A stretch of DNA of 5,927 bases, from contig JAIJEI010000134.1 in the NCBI GenBank assembly GCA_022739095.1, positions 1 through 5,927 of the forward strand, read 5' to 3'. Below are positions 1 to 5,897 of this stretch, one piece after another; position 1 is the stretch's first letter; each line of letters begins with the position of its first letter. This DNA is from Bifidobacterium sp. Its GTDB lineage: Bacteria > Actinomycetota > Actinomycetes > Actinomycetales > Bifidobacteriaceae. A model generated the notes under the pieces. It ran no database searches and was not told the DNA's origin. It saw only the letters and a program-made list of their open reading frames with translations. Both the position numbers and the translations under genes were made by a program.

Positions 1-758
1 TCCAGCAGCACCGCGCCTTCGCCGCGCACGGCTTCGGAGACGAGGAAGTGCTCGCCCACGGCCATGGCGGTGGGATGGAACTGGTAGAACTCCAGATCGG
101 CGACCTGGGTGCCCGCACGCCATGCGGCGGCGAGGCCGTCCGCAGTGGCGACCGGCGGATTGGTGGTGTACGGGTACATGCGGCCCGCGCCACCGGTGGC
201 CAAGATCACCCGGTCGGCGGCCAGATCCTTGTCCTGCCCGTCGATCAGCAGGCGGACGCCGGCGATGTGGCCGTCCCGCACGATGAGGTCTTTGAGGAAC
301 GCGTTCTCGATGATGTGGATGCACGGGTTCTTGCGCACCATGGCGGAGACGTCCAGTTCGAGCACCTTGCCGGTGGCATCTCCCCCGGCATGCACCACGC
401 GGGCGCGCGAATGAGCCGCTTCCAGGCCGCGCAGCAGGTGTCCCTGCGCGTCGCGGTCGAAGTGGACGCCGGCCGCGGCGAACTCGCGGACGCGCTCCGC
501 ACCCTCACGGGTGAGGATGTCCACGGCCTTCGGGTCGCACAGGCCGTGGCCCGCGGCCATGGTGTCGGCGGCGTGCAGCTTCGGGTCGTCGTCGGAGAAA
601 ATGGCTGCGGCGATGCCGCCCTGCGCATGATAGGTGTTCGATTCCACCAGTTCGGCCTTGGTTACCAAGGTCACGTCGTGTCCGGTGCCAGCCACGGCCA
701 GTGCCGCGGACAGTCCGGCGACGCCTGCGCCCACGACGACGATTTCAGTGTTGCTCAT
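1..758 (-). CDS. nadB: L-aspartate oxidase NadB, N-terminal part (runs off the left edge)
   Basis: NadB is the FAD flavoenzyme that oxidises L-aspartate to iminoaspartate, the first step of de novo NAD synthesis; NadA uses the product. The visible 252 codons open with a dinucleotide-binding fold, VVVGAGVAGLSAALA (about residues 7-21). They continue with the family signature SNTYHAQGGIAAA (about 45-57) and the stretch LATGGAGRMYPYTTNPP, then DLEFYQFHPTAM and RGEGA near the edge, all typical of the NadB/fumarate reductase flavoprotein superfamily. The Y-T-T-N-P segment and the nadA neighbour favour NadB over SdhA/FrdA. The ATG at 758 is preceded by AGAGGA at 769-774, ten bases upstream, and the glycine motif starts right after it. 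The rest of the gene, roughly half of a usual 530-550 residue protein, is outside the window. It lies 92 nt after nadA, with a palindromic repeat in the spacer. Confidence 0.96.
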   Translation of the reverse strand, partial: MSNTEIVVVGAGVAGLSAALAVAGTGHDVTLVTKAELVESNTYHAQGGIAAAIFSDDDPKLHAADTMAAGHGLCDPKAVDILTREGAERVREFAAAGVHFDRDAQGHLLRGLEAAHSRARVVHAGGDATGKVLELDVSAMVRKNPCIHIIENAFLKDLIVRDGHIAGVRLLIDGQDKDLAADRVILATGGAGRMYPYTTNPPVATADGLAAAWRAGTQVADLEFYQFHPTAMAVGEHFLVSEAVRGEGAVLL

Positions 759-793
759 TGTGTTGCTTTCCTCTGTTTTTGCGTCATCTGCCC

Positions 794-846
794 TCCCTCA
801 GTCCGCTACGCGGACAGCTCCCCTCATGTACGAGGGGAGCCAGGGA
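794..846 (-). repeat. Palindromic double-hairpin repeat, copy A (nadA-nadB spacer)
   Basis: This 53-bp element starts four bases after the nadA stop codon. On the plus strand it has an outer stem, TCCCT (794-798) with AGGGA (842-846). Inside are two hairpins: GTCCGC/GCGGAC (801-806/810-815, loop TAC) and GCTCCCCTC/GAGGGGAGC (817-825/832-840, loop ATGTAC). Together they can fold as a three-way junction. A related copy lies in scpA at about 4722-4779 in the same orientation relative to transcription. No U-run follows it on the coding strand, so it does not look like a simple intrinsic terminator. It may act on mRNA stability or processing between nadA and nadB. By recall, similar hairpin repeats are abundant in bifidobacteria and other gut bacteria; this needs a genome search. 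Confidence 0.85.
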
Positions 847-850
847 CGAA

Positions 851-2128
851 TCACGGGTGAACGCGCAGCATGCGCTCCAGTGCCACCTTGGCTTCGCGGG
901 CGGTGTCTTCGTCCACGGTGATGCGATTGACCACGTTGCCGGCTTCGAGGTTCTCCAAAGCCCAAGCCAGGTAAGCCGGGTGGATGCGGTACATCGTGGA
1001 GCAGGGGCAGACCACGGGGTCCAGGCAGAACACGGTCTTGTCCGGGTACTGCGCGGCCAGACGGTTCACCAGGTTGATTTCGGTGCCCACGGCAATGGCG
1101 GATCTGGCGGGTGCGTTGGCGATCTCCTTGACGATGTACGCGGTGGAGCCAGTACCGTCGGCGGAGTCAACCACCTGCATCGAGCACTCGGGGTGCACAA
1201 TCACCTTGACGCCCGGGTATGCCTTGCGGGCACGTTCGACCTGTTCGACGGTGAAACGCTGGTGCACGGAGCAGAAGCCCTTCCACAGAATCATCTTGGC
1301 GCGGGCGTAATCGGCCGGGTCGGCACCGCCCTGTGCCTTGAACGGGTCCCACAGCGGCATCTCGCTCAGCGGAATGCCCATCGCGCGGGCGGTGTTGCGA
1401 CCCAGGTGCTGGTCCGGGAAGAACAGCACGCGCTTGCCGCGGGCGAACGCCCATTCCAGCACGGCATGCGCATTGGACGAGGTGCATACGATGCCGCCGT
1501 TGCGTCCGCAGAACGCCTTCAGTGCGGCGGATGAGTTCATGTAGGTGACCGGAATGATCTGCTGCAAGCCATCGGCGTCCGGCTGGGCGCCGCAGATCTC
1601 GCCGAGCTGGTCCCAGCATTCCTGGACCTGGTCGATGTTGGCCATATCGGCCATCGAGCAGCCGGCGGACAGGTTGGGCAGGGTCACGCTCTGTTCGGGC
1701 GTGGAGAGGATGTCGGCGGTTTCGGCCATGAAGTGTACGCCGCAGAACACGATGTGGTCGGCGTCCGGGCGTTCGGTGGCGTTCTTGGCCAGCTGGAAGG
1801 AGTCACCCACGAAATCGGCGTGCTTGATGATCTCGTCACGCTGGTAGAAGTGGCCCAGAATCAACAGTTTGGAGCCGAGACGCTGCTTGGCGTCGGAGAT
1901 GCGCTGCTGCAGTTCCTCGTCGGAGGCCTTGCGGTATTCGTCCGGCAGCACCTGCTGGCGCGGCGCGTTGGCGGGCAGACGGTCAAGCATCGAGGCACCG
2001 GGACCGTAGCTGGGTGTGGTGGTGTCGAAGTGCCATGGGTCCTGGGTCAGTCCTGCATCGCAGGTGCTTTGCGCACCCAGCTTGGCGATAATCTCGTCAA
2101 CGGACGGCGCAGTGAAATGTGCGGTCAT
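851..2128 (-). CDS. nadA: Quinolinate synthase NadA
   Basis: NadA is the [4Fe-4S] enzyme that condenses iminoaspartate with dihydroxyacetone phosphate to quinolinate in NAD biosynthesis. Motifs in order: LILGHFYQRDEI and ADFVGDSF (residues 89-111), VFCGVHFMAETADIL (127-141), LPNLSAGCSMADM (150-162), WKGFCSVHQRF (282-292), VHPECSM (311-317), GTGSTAYIV (325-333), GTEINLVNRL (348-357) and CPCSTMYRI (374-382). Cluster ligands are probably Cys157, Cys286 and Cys376 (or 374), by spacing against the longer Bacillus-type NadA; this is inference. At 425 residues it is longer than the 340-370 usual for the family, with about 85 residues before the GHFYQ motif. The ATG at 2128 has AAAGGA six bases upstream. 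The gene follows nrtR by 59 nt and precedes nadB by 92 nt, and is probably repressed by NrtR through the nrtR promoter. Confidence 0.97.
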   Translation of the reverse strand: MTAHFTAPSVDEIIAKLGAQSTCDAGLTQDPWHFDTTTPSYGPGASMLDRLPANAPRQQVLPDEYRKASDEELQQRISDAKQRLGSKLLILGHFYQRDEIIKHADFVGDSFQLAKNATERPDADHIVFCGVHFMAETADILSTPEQSVTLPNLSAGCSMADMANIDQVQECWDQLGEICGAQPDADGLQQIIPVTYMNSSAALKAFCGRNGGIVCTSSNAHAVLEWAFARGKRVLFFPDQHLGRNTARAMGIPLSEMPLWDPFKAQGGADPADYARAKMILWKGFCSVHQRFTVEQVERARKAYPGVKVIVHPECSMQVVDSADGTGSTAYIVKEIANAPARSAIAVGTEINLVNRLAAQYPDKTVFCLDPVVCPCSTMYRIHPAYLAWALENLEAGNVVNRITVDEDTAREAKVALERMLRVHP

Positions 2129-2158
2129 AGTGGTTCCTTTCCTATATACGTCTGTGAT

Positions 2159-2179
2159 GCCGGCCCGAAGCGGGTCGGC
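2159..2179 (-). other. GC-rich hairpin in the nrtR-nadA spacer
   Basis: Nine-base arms at 2159-2167 and 2171-2179 flank a three-base loop. The plus strand pairs throughout with one G-T wobble; in the transcribed (minus) direction the same position is an A-C mismatch. It begins eight bases after the nrtR stop codon and ends about 18 bases before the nadA ribosome binding site. There is no U-run after it on the coding strand, so it is a weak terminator at best. It could set relative expression of nrtR and nadA or protect the mRNA. Confidence 0.45.
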
Positions 2180-2187
2180 GGGAAAAA

Positions 2188-3015
2188 TCAGATGCGCGCG
2201 GATGGGGTCAGCGCGTCGAGAGCGTCTTCACGCTCGCCTTGTCTGGACAGTTCCACGATGTCGTCGCCATCGGATTCGTGGGGCGTGCCGTTCTCGACAG
2301 GTCGTTTGGGAATGTAGCGGTAGACGGTGGCAGGTCGTTGGCGGCCCTCGCGCACCTTCTCCCCGGTGTCTTCAAGGTCGCCCGAGGCAAGCATTTTGCG
2401 GCGGAAGTTCGCCAAGTCGAGGGTTTCGCCACCAATCGCCTCATAGACGCCGTGCAGTTGGCGCAGGGTGAACGTGGGGCCGAGCAGTCGGGTGGCCACG
2501 TCGGAGTATTCGATTTTGGACCGCAGGCGAAGCAGTGCGTAGTCGATGATCTGGCGATGGTCGAACGCCAGCTCGGGCAGTTCGTCTTCGGGGAACCATC
2601 GTACGTTGTCACCGTCCTCGAAGCCCGCGGCCTCGGTCTGGCCGACGAGCGCCCAGTACACGACGGATACCATGGGCAGTCCGCCATGGGACCGGGTCGG
2701 GCCTCCAAAGGTATACAGCTGTTCGAGGTAGCGCGGGTGCAGGGCTGTGGTCGATTCGAGGGCCGCGTAGGCGGACTGTTCCAGCGACCGGTCGGAGCGC
2801 AGATCGCCGCCGGGCAATGCCCAGCAGCCCAGGAACGGCTGACGGACGCGCTTGACCAAGGGCAACCAGAGACGGGAATGGGCCAAGTTCGCGGCGTTGC
2901 CGGAATCGGCGGCACTGTTGCCGGTATCGCCTTCCGGGCCAAGTGCCAGAATCACCACCGACACGCCGACCTGTGGCGGTGCGCTGCGGCGCTCGGACAC
3001 ATTGCCGAATCCCAT
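2188..3015 (-). CDS. nrtR: NrtR-family regulator of NAD metabolism (inactive Nudix domain plus winged helix)
   Basis: NrtR repressors control NAD synthesis genes and typically release DNA on binding ADP-ribose derivatives. The 275-residue protein has a Nudix-like domain (about 15-165) with the family signature RYLEQLYTFGGPTR (95-108) and VSVVYWALV (116-124). A C-terminal winged helix, FTLRQLHGVYEAI followed by LDLANFRRKM (182-208), is typical of NrtR. The Nudix box (70-92) keeps its spacing but loses the catalytic residues: the R-E-x-x-E-E positions read A84, A85, S88 and T89. It should therefore not hydrolyse nucleotides but still bind a ligand. A linker of about 20 residues (26-48) interrupts the first strands. 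The ATG at 3015 has AGAGG six bases upstream. It heads the nadA-nadB cluster, and a palindrome lies 56-76 bases ahead of it, so autoregulation is likely. A true ADP-ribose pyrophosphatase is unlikely. Confidence 0.92.
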   Translation of the reverse strand: MGFGNVSERRSAPPQVGVSVVILALGPEGDTGNSAADSGNAANLAHSRLWLPLVKRVRQPFLGCWALPGGDLRSDRSLEQSAYAALESTTALHPRYLEQLYTFGGPTRSHGGLPMVSVVYWALVGQTEAAGFEDGDNVRWFPEDELPELAFDHRQIIDYALLRLRSKIEYSDVATRLLGPTFTLRQLHGVYEAIGGETLDLANFRRKMLASGDLEDTGEKVREGRQRPATVYRYIPKRPVENGTPHESDGDDIVELSRQGEREDALDALTPSARI

Positions 3016-3057
3016 GCCATGCCTCTTTCCATACCGGGTTGTTCTCCTTGCATTGAG

Positions 3058-3075
3058 AGCATAGCACTACTTATA
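3058..3075 (-). promoter_or_regulatory. Possible nrtR-nadA-nadB promoter (-10 region)
   Basis: Two -10-like hexamers occur on the minus strand between the palindrome and nrtR: TATAAG at 3070-3075, whose first bases are part of the operator palindrome, and TATGCT at 3058-3063. Neither has a convincing -35 at 16-18 bases; TGTGAT at 3092-3097 is the best partner for TATAAG. The region must hold a promoter if nrtR-nadA-nadB is a separate unit from scpB, but which hexamer is used cannot be decided by eye. Confidence 0.35.
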
Positions 3076-3091
3076 GTCACAATGACCATAA
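3071..3091. promoter_or_regulatory. 21-bp palindromic operator, probably for NrtR
   Basis: On the plus strand the site reads TTATAGTCA, CAA, TGACCATAA. The nine-base arms are inverted repeats with a single mismatch around a three-base centre. It is the strongest AT-rich palindrome in the window, in the longest non-coding stretch, directly upstream of nrtR, and it overlaps the best -10 candidate. Symmetry of this length suits a dimeric repressor. Assignment to NrtR rests on position, because NrtR regulators normally control their own operon; binding is inferred. Confidence 0.75.
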
Positions 3092-3121
3092 ATCACATAT
3101 TGGATGGTTCAGCGCACAAAT

Positions 3122-3145
3122 ATTGGTCAGGCAGCGGGCCCCAAT
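3122..3145 (-). terminator. Weak possible terminator after scpB
   Basis: Two bases after the scpB stop codon, the minus strand has ATTGG and CCAAT arms, with a smaller GGC/GCC pairing inside, followed by ATATTTG. The stem is short and the U-run is poor. It is the only hairpin between scpB and the nrtR promoter region, so it is noted as a candidate boundary between the two operons, with low certainty. Confidence 0.22.
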
Positions 3146-3147
3146 CG

Positions 3148-3864
3148 CTACGAAATCACGTCCGTATCTTCCGATTCCGACTGTGTCATTTCGGCGACGG
3201 ACGGCAGGAACGGCGCTAGGGAGGGTAGTTCGTCGAGACTCTTCAGGCCCATTTGGTCGAGGAAGAATTCGGAGGTGACCAAAAGGGCTGCGCGGGATTC
3301 GGGGTCCACGCCGTCTTCCTTGATAAGGCCGCGTACCGTGAGCGAACGAATCACGCCATCGGAGTTGACACCGCGGATCGCGGCCACTTGGGCTCGGGTG
3401 ACGGGCTGGCGATAGGCCACGATGGCAAGCGCCTCCAGTGCGGCCTGACTGAGTCTCGCAGTCTGGCCGTCGGTGACGAATGATGAGACGACCGGCTCGA
3501 ACGCGGCGCGACTGGCGAACTGCCAGCCGCGAGCGGTGCGGCGCAGTTCGAAGCCGCGCGGGCGGATGCCACGGGACTCATCGCCCTCATAATCATCGTG
3601 CAGGACCTGCAATGCCTCTTCGACCGTGTTGCGGTCCAATGCCAAAATGCGGGCCAGCTCGGTGGCGGTCCGCGGCTGGTCGGCGACCATCAGAATCGCT
3701 TCCAGACATGCGGGCAGCCCGCCGGGAAAATCGTCTACCGTGAAATCCACGTATTCGGGGCGCGTCTCCTCCACTCCCCTCACCTCGGCCTTTGCGGATC
3801 CAGCCGTCGATTCCGTATCCGCCATGTGTTCGGTTGCATTCGTTGCGTCAATCCGTTCAGTCAC
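3148..3864 (-). CDS. scpB: Segregation and condensation protein ScpB
   Basis: ScpB is the winged-helix (kite) subunit of the bacterial SMC-ScpAB condensin. It dimerises and binds ScpA to organise and separate the chromosome in the cytoplasm. The 238-residue protein has a low-complexity acidic N-terminus (1-46), a first winged helix (about 47-127, beginning GGLPACLEAILMVADQPRT) and a second (about 136-200). The second carries the family hallmark ALEALAIVAYRQPVTRAQV, then AIRGVNSDGVIRSL and LLVTSEFFLDQMGL. The usual ending DELPSLAPFLP (211-221) is followed by an acidic tail. The start is GTG at 3864, chosen because AAGGA (3874-3878) sits nine bases upstream and overlaps the scpA stop; an in-frame ATG at 3825 is a less likely alternative. 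It begins 12 nt after scpA, so the two are probably translationally linked. Confidence 0.96.
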   Translation of the reverse strand: MTERIDATNATEHMADTESTAGSAKAEVRGVEETRPEYVDFTVDDFPGGLPACLEAILMVADQPRTATELARILALDRNTVEEALQVLHDDYEGDESRGIRPRGFELRRTARGWQFASRAAFEPVVSSFVTDGQTARLSQAALEALAIVAYRQPVTRAQVAAIRGVNSDGVIRSLTVRGLIKEDGVDPESRAALLVTSEFFLDQMGLKSLDELPSLAPFLPSVAEMTQSESEDTDVIS

Positions 3865-3876
3865 CAGTCGCCGTCC

Positions 3877-4791
3877 TTACGCAAAATCGCCTTCGGAAAT
3901 GTTCACGTCGCTCATCGTTTCGTCTACGCCGGGTACCCACCTCAGGTGCAGTTCGGCAAACGGACCATCTTGCTGATACTGCAGCACACCTTGTTTGAAG
4001 AACACGAGCACGGCCATGAACCGAGCTACCACCTCAATACGAGAAGTGCAGTCCCGGGTCAATTCGCTGAACGACATCGACTGGTCGCCCTTGGATTCCA
4101 GTGCTGCGATCAGCCGGTCGCGCACCACCAGCGATTGGGCCCGCAGATCGACCAGCGGCACGTGCAGCTGGTGAATCGACACTTCGGAGGCGGGCGCGTT
4201 GGCGATGACCTGGGCGGCCAGTTGGGCGAGTTCGAGCGGGGTCAGCGTCCATACCAGCTCAGGCAACATGGCGGCAATGCCCTCGTCCATGGCCGCCGGG
4301 TGCGGGAATCGGCCGGAATTGGCGGCGATACGCGCCCGGAAGTCACCTGCGGCCTGCTTGTAGGCGCGGTATTGGAGGAGTCGGGCGAACAGCAGATCAC
4401 GTTCGCGCAGCGCTTCGAGACTTTGCTCGTCGTGCTGGTTGTCTTCGCCGCCGGGCAGAATCGCCACGCTTTTGGCCTCGACCAGAATAGAGGCGATATC
4501 GAGAAAGGCGCTGGCCTCATCCATGTTTTTTGTGAAGTCGAGCCCGCGCACGTATGTCAGGAATTCCTCGGTGATTGAGGAGAGGGAAACTTCGGTCAGC
4601 TCGAGTTTGTTGTTGGCGATCATGCCGAGCAAGGCATCGAACGGACCAGAATAGACTTCGAGGTTGACCTGGAAGCCGGAGGTGGCGGATTCCTCCGTGC
4701 TGATTTCGGCTTCCGCAGAGCTCCCCCCAGCCTCGCTACGCGAGCCAGCTTCTCTCAGAGAGGGGAGCCGAGAAAGGGAAGTCTCATTCAT
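3877..4791 (-). CDS. scpA: Segregation and condensation protein ScpA (kleisin) with a repeat-derived N-terminus
   Basis: ScpA is the kleisin that bridges SMC heads and binds the ScpB dimer in condensin. From the ATG at 4791 it has 304 residues. The N-terminal kleisin helices contain VNLEVYSGPFDALLGMI and KLELTEVSLSSITEEFL (42-78), then ASAFLDIASILVEAKSVAILP (93-113) and YRAYKQAA (141-148). The C-terminal winged helix is FSELTRDCTSRIEVVARFMA through VFFKQGVLQYQQDGPFAEL (241-281). Residues 5-24, rich in S, R, G and E, are encoded by a palindromic repeat (about 4722-4779). No ATG, GTG or TTG in frame lies between 4791 and the conserved domain, so translation must cross the repeat. The ATG has no clear Shine-Dalgarno site. 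A GTG at 4842, overlapping parA, has GAGG six bases upstream and would add 17 residues, so the start is uncertain. Confidence 0.94.
   Translation of the reverse strand: MNETSLSRLPSLREAGSRSEAGGSSAEAEISTEESATSGFQVNLEVYSGPFDALLGMIANNKLELTEVSLSSITEEFLTYVRGLDFTKNMDEASAFLDIASILVEAKSVAILPGGEDNQHDEQSLEALRERDLLFARLLQYRAYKQAAGDFRARIAANSGRFPHPAAMDEGIAAMLPELVWTLTPLELAQLAAQVIANAPASEVSIHQLHVPLVDLRAQSLVVRDRLIAALESKGDQSMSFSELTRDCTSRIEVVARFMAVLVFFKQGVLQYQQDGPFAELHLRWVPGVDETMSDVNISEGDFA
4722..4779 (-). repeat. Palindromic double-hairpin repeat, copy B, inside scpA
   Basis: This is a diverged relative of the 794-846 element in the same orientation relative to transcription. On the minus strand both copies share TCCCT at the start, the block GGCTCCCCTC, AGCTG, the core CGCGTAGCG and a G-rich end. 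The hairpin CTCGC/GCGAG (4732-4736/4740-4744, loop TAC) is intact. The longer hairpin (4748-4756/4760-4768) keeps seven of nine Watson-Crick pairs, with two positions changed to wobbles on the plus strand. An outer TCCC/GGGA pairing remains. It encodes ScpA residues 5-24 without a stop codon. Confidence 0.75.
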
Positions 4792-4810
4792 CGTTTTATC
4801 GAAACAATCG

Positions 4811-5770
4811 TTACGCCACGATGCCGCGAGCAATGAGCTCACGTGCCACCTCACGGTATTCCTTTGATGTCTTGTGCTCAGGGGCATAAACCACCACGGG
4901 CGCGGCGGCAACCGTGGAATCAGGCAGTTTGATGGAGCGGGAGATGAACGTGTGGAACACCTTTTCGCTGAACGCCTCGTAAATGCGCTGGCAGACCTCT
5001 TCGCAGTGCAGTGTCTTGGTATACATGGTGATGAGCACGCCATCCACTTCCAATGCGGGATTGATGCGGGACCGTACTTTTTCGATGGACTGCATCAGCA
5101 GGGCCACACCGCGCAAGGCGAAGAATTCGGCGGCCACTGGAATGATCACGCCATCAGCTGCGGCAAGCGCGTTCACGGTGAGCAGGCCGAGCGATGGCTG
5201 GCAGTCGACGATGATGAGATCGTATTCCGACTTGAGCTTGCGCAGCACGCTGTTCAGGATCTGCTCTCGGCCCACTTCGGTGACCAGCTGGACCTCGGCG
5301 GCGGACAAATCGATGTTCGCCGGAATCACATCGATGTTCTCGAATGCGGTGTGTTGCACCACATCATGCGGGTCCACGGAAATATCGAACAACGCGGTGT
5401 AAATCGTGTTCTCCACGGTATTCGCGTTGATGCCCAGTCCAACAGTGGCGGCACCCTGCGGATCAAAGTCGACAATCAGCACACGGCGTCCATACTGGGC
5501 CAACGCACCGGCAATATTGATGGAGCTGGTGGTCTTGCCTACGCCACCCTTCTGGTTGCACATGGCAATGACACGCGCCGGACCATGCTGTTGCAGCGGT
5601 CCGGGTGCGGGGAAGGTTTCGTATTCACGTCCAAGTAAATCGGTAGGCATACTGTCTACCTTATCAACATCCGGGTTCGCTGGGGGTGCAACGACATACG
5701 TTCCCGCCATAGGCAGCGTGCCTTGACGGAATGCGCCGTCTTGCCCGTGGTCGCCACGCCGATCTGCCAT
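4811..5770 (-). CDS. parA: ParA-family ATPase (MinD/ParA superfamily)
   Basis: ParA ATPases bind DNA non-specifically as ATP dimers and drive segregation or positioning of chromosomes or other cargo. The 319-residue protein carries the deviant Walker A KGGVGKTT (74-81, signature lysine K74), Walker A-prime FDPQG (102-106), and Walker B LIIVDCQPSLGLLTVNAL (185-202). PVAAEFFALRG (211-221) and a C-terminal SKEYREVARELIARG are also typical. A 65-residue flexible, proline- and glycine-rich segment precedes the ATPase core. The ATG at 5770 is chosen because GGAGG (5778-5782) lies seven bases upstream; a GTG at 5800 in frame lacks this. No parB follows, so it is an orphan ParA of the type found beside scpAB in actinobacteria, and its cargo is unknown. 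scpA starts 19 nt after it. Confidence 0.94.
   Translation of the reverse strand: MADRRGDHGQDGAFRQGTLPMAGTYVVAPPANPDVDKVDSMPTDLLGREYETFPAPGPLQQHGPARVIAMCNQKGGVGKTTSSINIAGALAQYGRRVLIVDFDPQGAATVGLGINANTVENTIYTALFDISVDPHDVVQHTAFENIDVIPANIDLSAAEVQLVTEVGREQILNSVLRKLKSEYDLIIVDCQPSLGLLTVNALAAADGVIIPVAAEFFALRGVALLMQSIEKVRSRINPALEVDGVLITMYTKTLHCEEVCQRIYEAFSEKVFHTFISRSIKLPDSTVAAAPVVVYAPEHKTSKEYREVARELIARGIVA
4849..4852 (-). promoter_or_regulatory. Shine-Dalgarno site for an alternative scpA GTG start
   Basis: GAGG on the minus strand, inside the last codons of parA, stands six bases before an in-frame GTG at 4842 that would start scpA within parA. This spacing is better than anything near the ATG at 4791, where no purine-rich site is seen. 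It bears on whether ScpA has 304 or 321 residues. Confidence 0.4.
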
Positions 5771-5777
5771 GCCTGAG

Positions 5778-5782
5778 CCTCC
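5778..5782 (-). promoter_or_regulatory. Strong Shine-Dalgarno site deciding the parA start
   Basis: GGAGG on the minus strand, seven bases ahead of the ATG at 5770. It lies inside the longer reading frame that could begin at a GTG at 5800, and so supports the shorter 319-residue ParA. Confidence 0.85.
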
Positions 5783-5808
5783 GTCGAATCCTGATCTCAC
5801 CTGACCAG

Positions 5809-5840
5809 CGTACTCTTATCCGTTCGCCAATATCGCCGCA
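5809..5840 (-). promoter_or_regulatory. Weak possible parA promoter
   Basis: The 127-nt gap between the xerD stop and parA has, on the minus strand, TTGCGG followed after about 17 bases by TAAGAG, roughly 45 bases ahead of the parA ATG. The match to the actinobacterial sigma-70 type consensus is partial. Apart from the parA ribosome binding site I see nothing else in this gap; no parS-like palindrome is present. Confidence 0.25.
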
Positions 5841-5897
5841 AACACGTTGCTTCGACATATCGCGGACAACCCGTCTCATCACCTCGCCAGACATCGG

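Noticed and set aside
48..860. Long plus-strand open reading frame of 270 codons opposite nadB
   Set aside because: It is antisense to a clear NadB, has no recognisable motif, and is explained by high-GC codon bias in the opposite strand.
2141..2149. TATATA as a separate nadA promoter
   Set aside because: It is only about 20 bases from the nadA start, has no -35 match upstream and overlaps the area of the ribosome binding site.
2239..3219. Plus-strand open reading frame of 326 codons opposite nrtR
   Set aside because: It is antisense to NrtR with its conserved motifs, runs through the regulatory region and into scpB, and shows no family features.
3761..3790. A third copy of the palindromic repeat in the scpB N-terminal codons
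   Set aside because: A GAGGGGAG word is present, but there is no inverted partner and no CGCGTAGCG core.
3598..4578. Plus-strand open reading frame of 326 codons opposite scpB and scpA
   Set aside because: It spans two well-supported minus-strand genes and their junction; no protein motif or ribosome binding site supports it.
4874..5638. Plus-strand open reading frame of 254 codons opposite parA
   Set aside because: It is the complement of the conserved ATPase core, rich in H and G as expected from a shadow frame.
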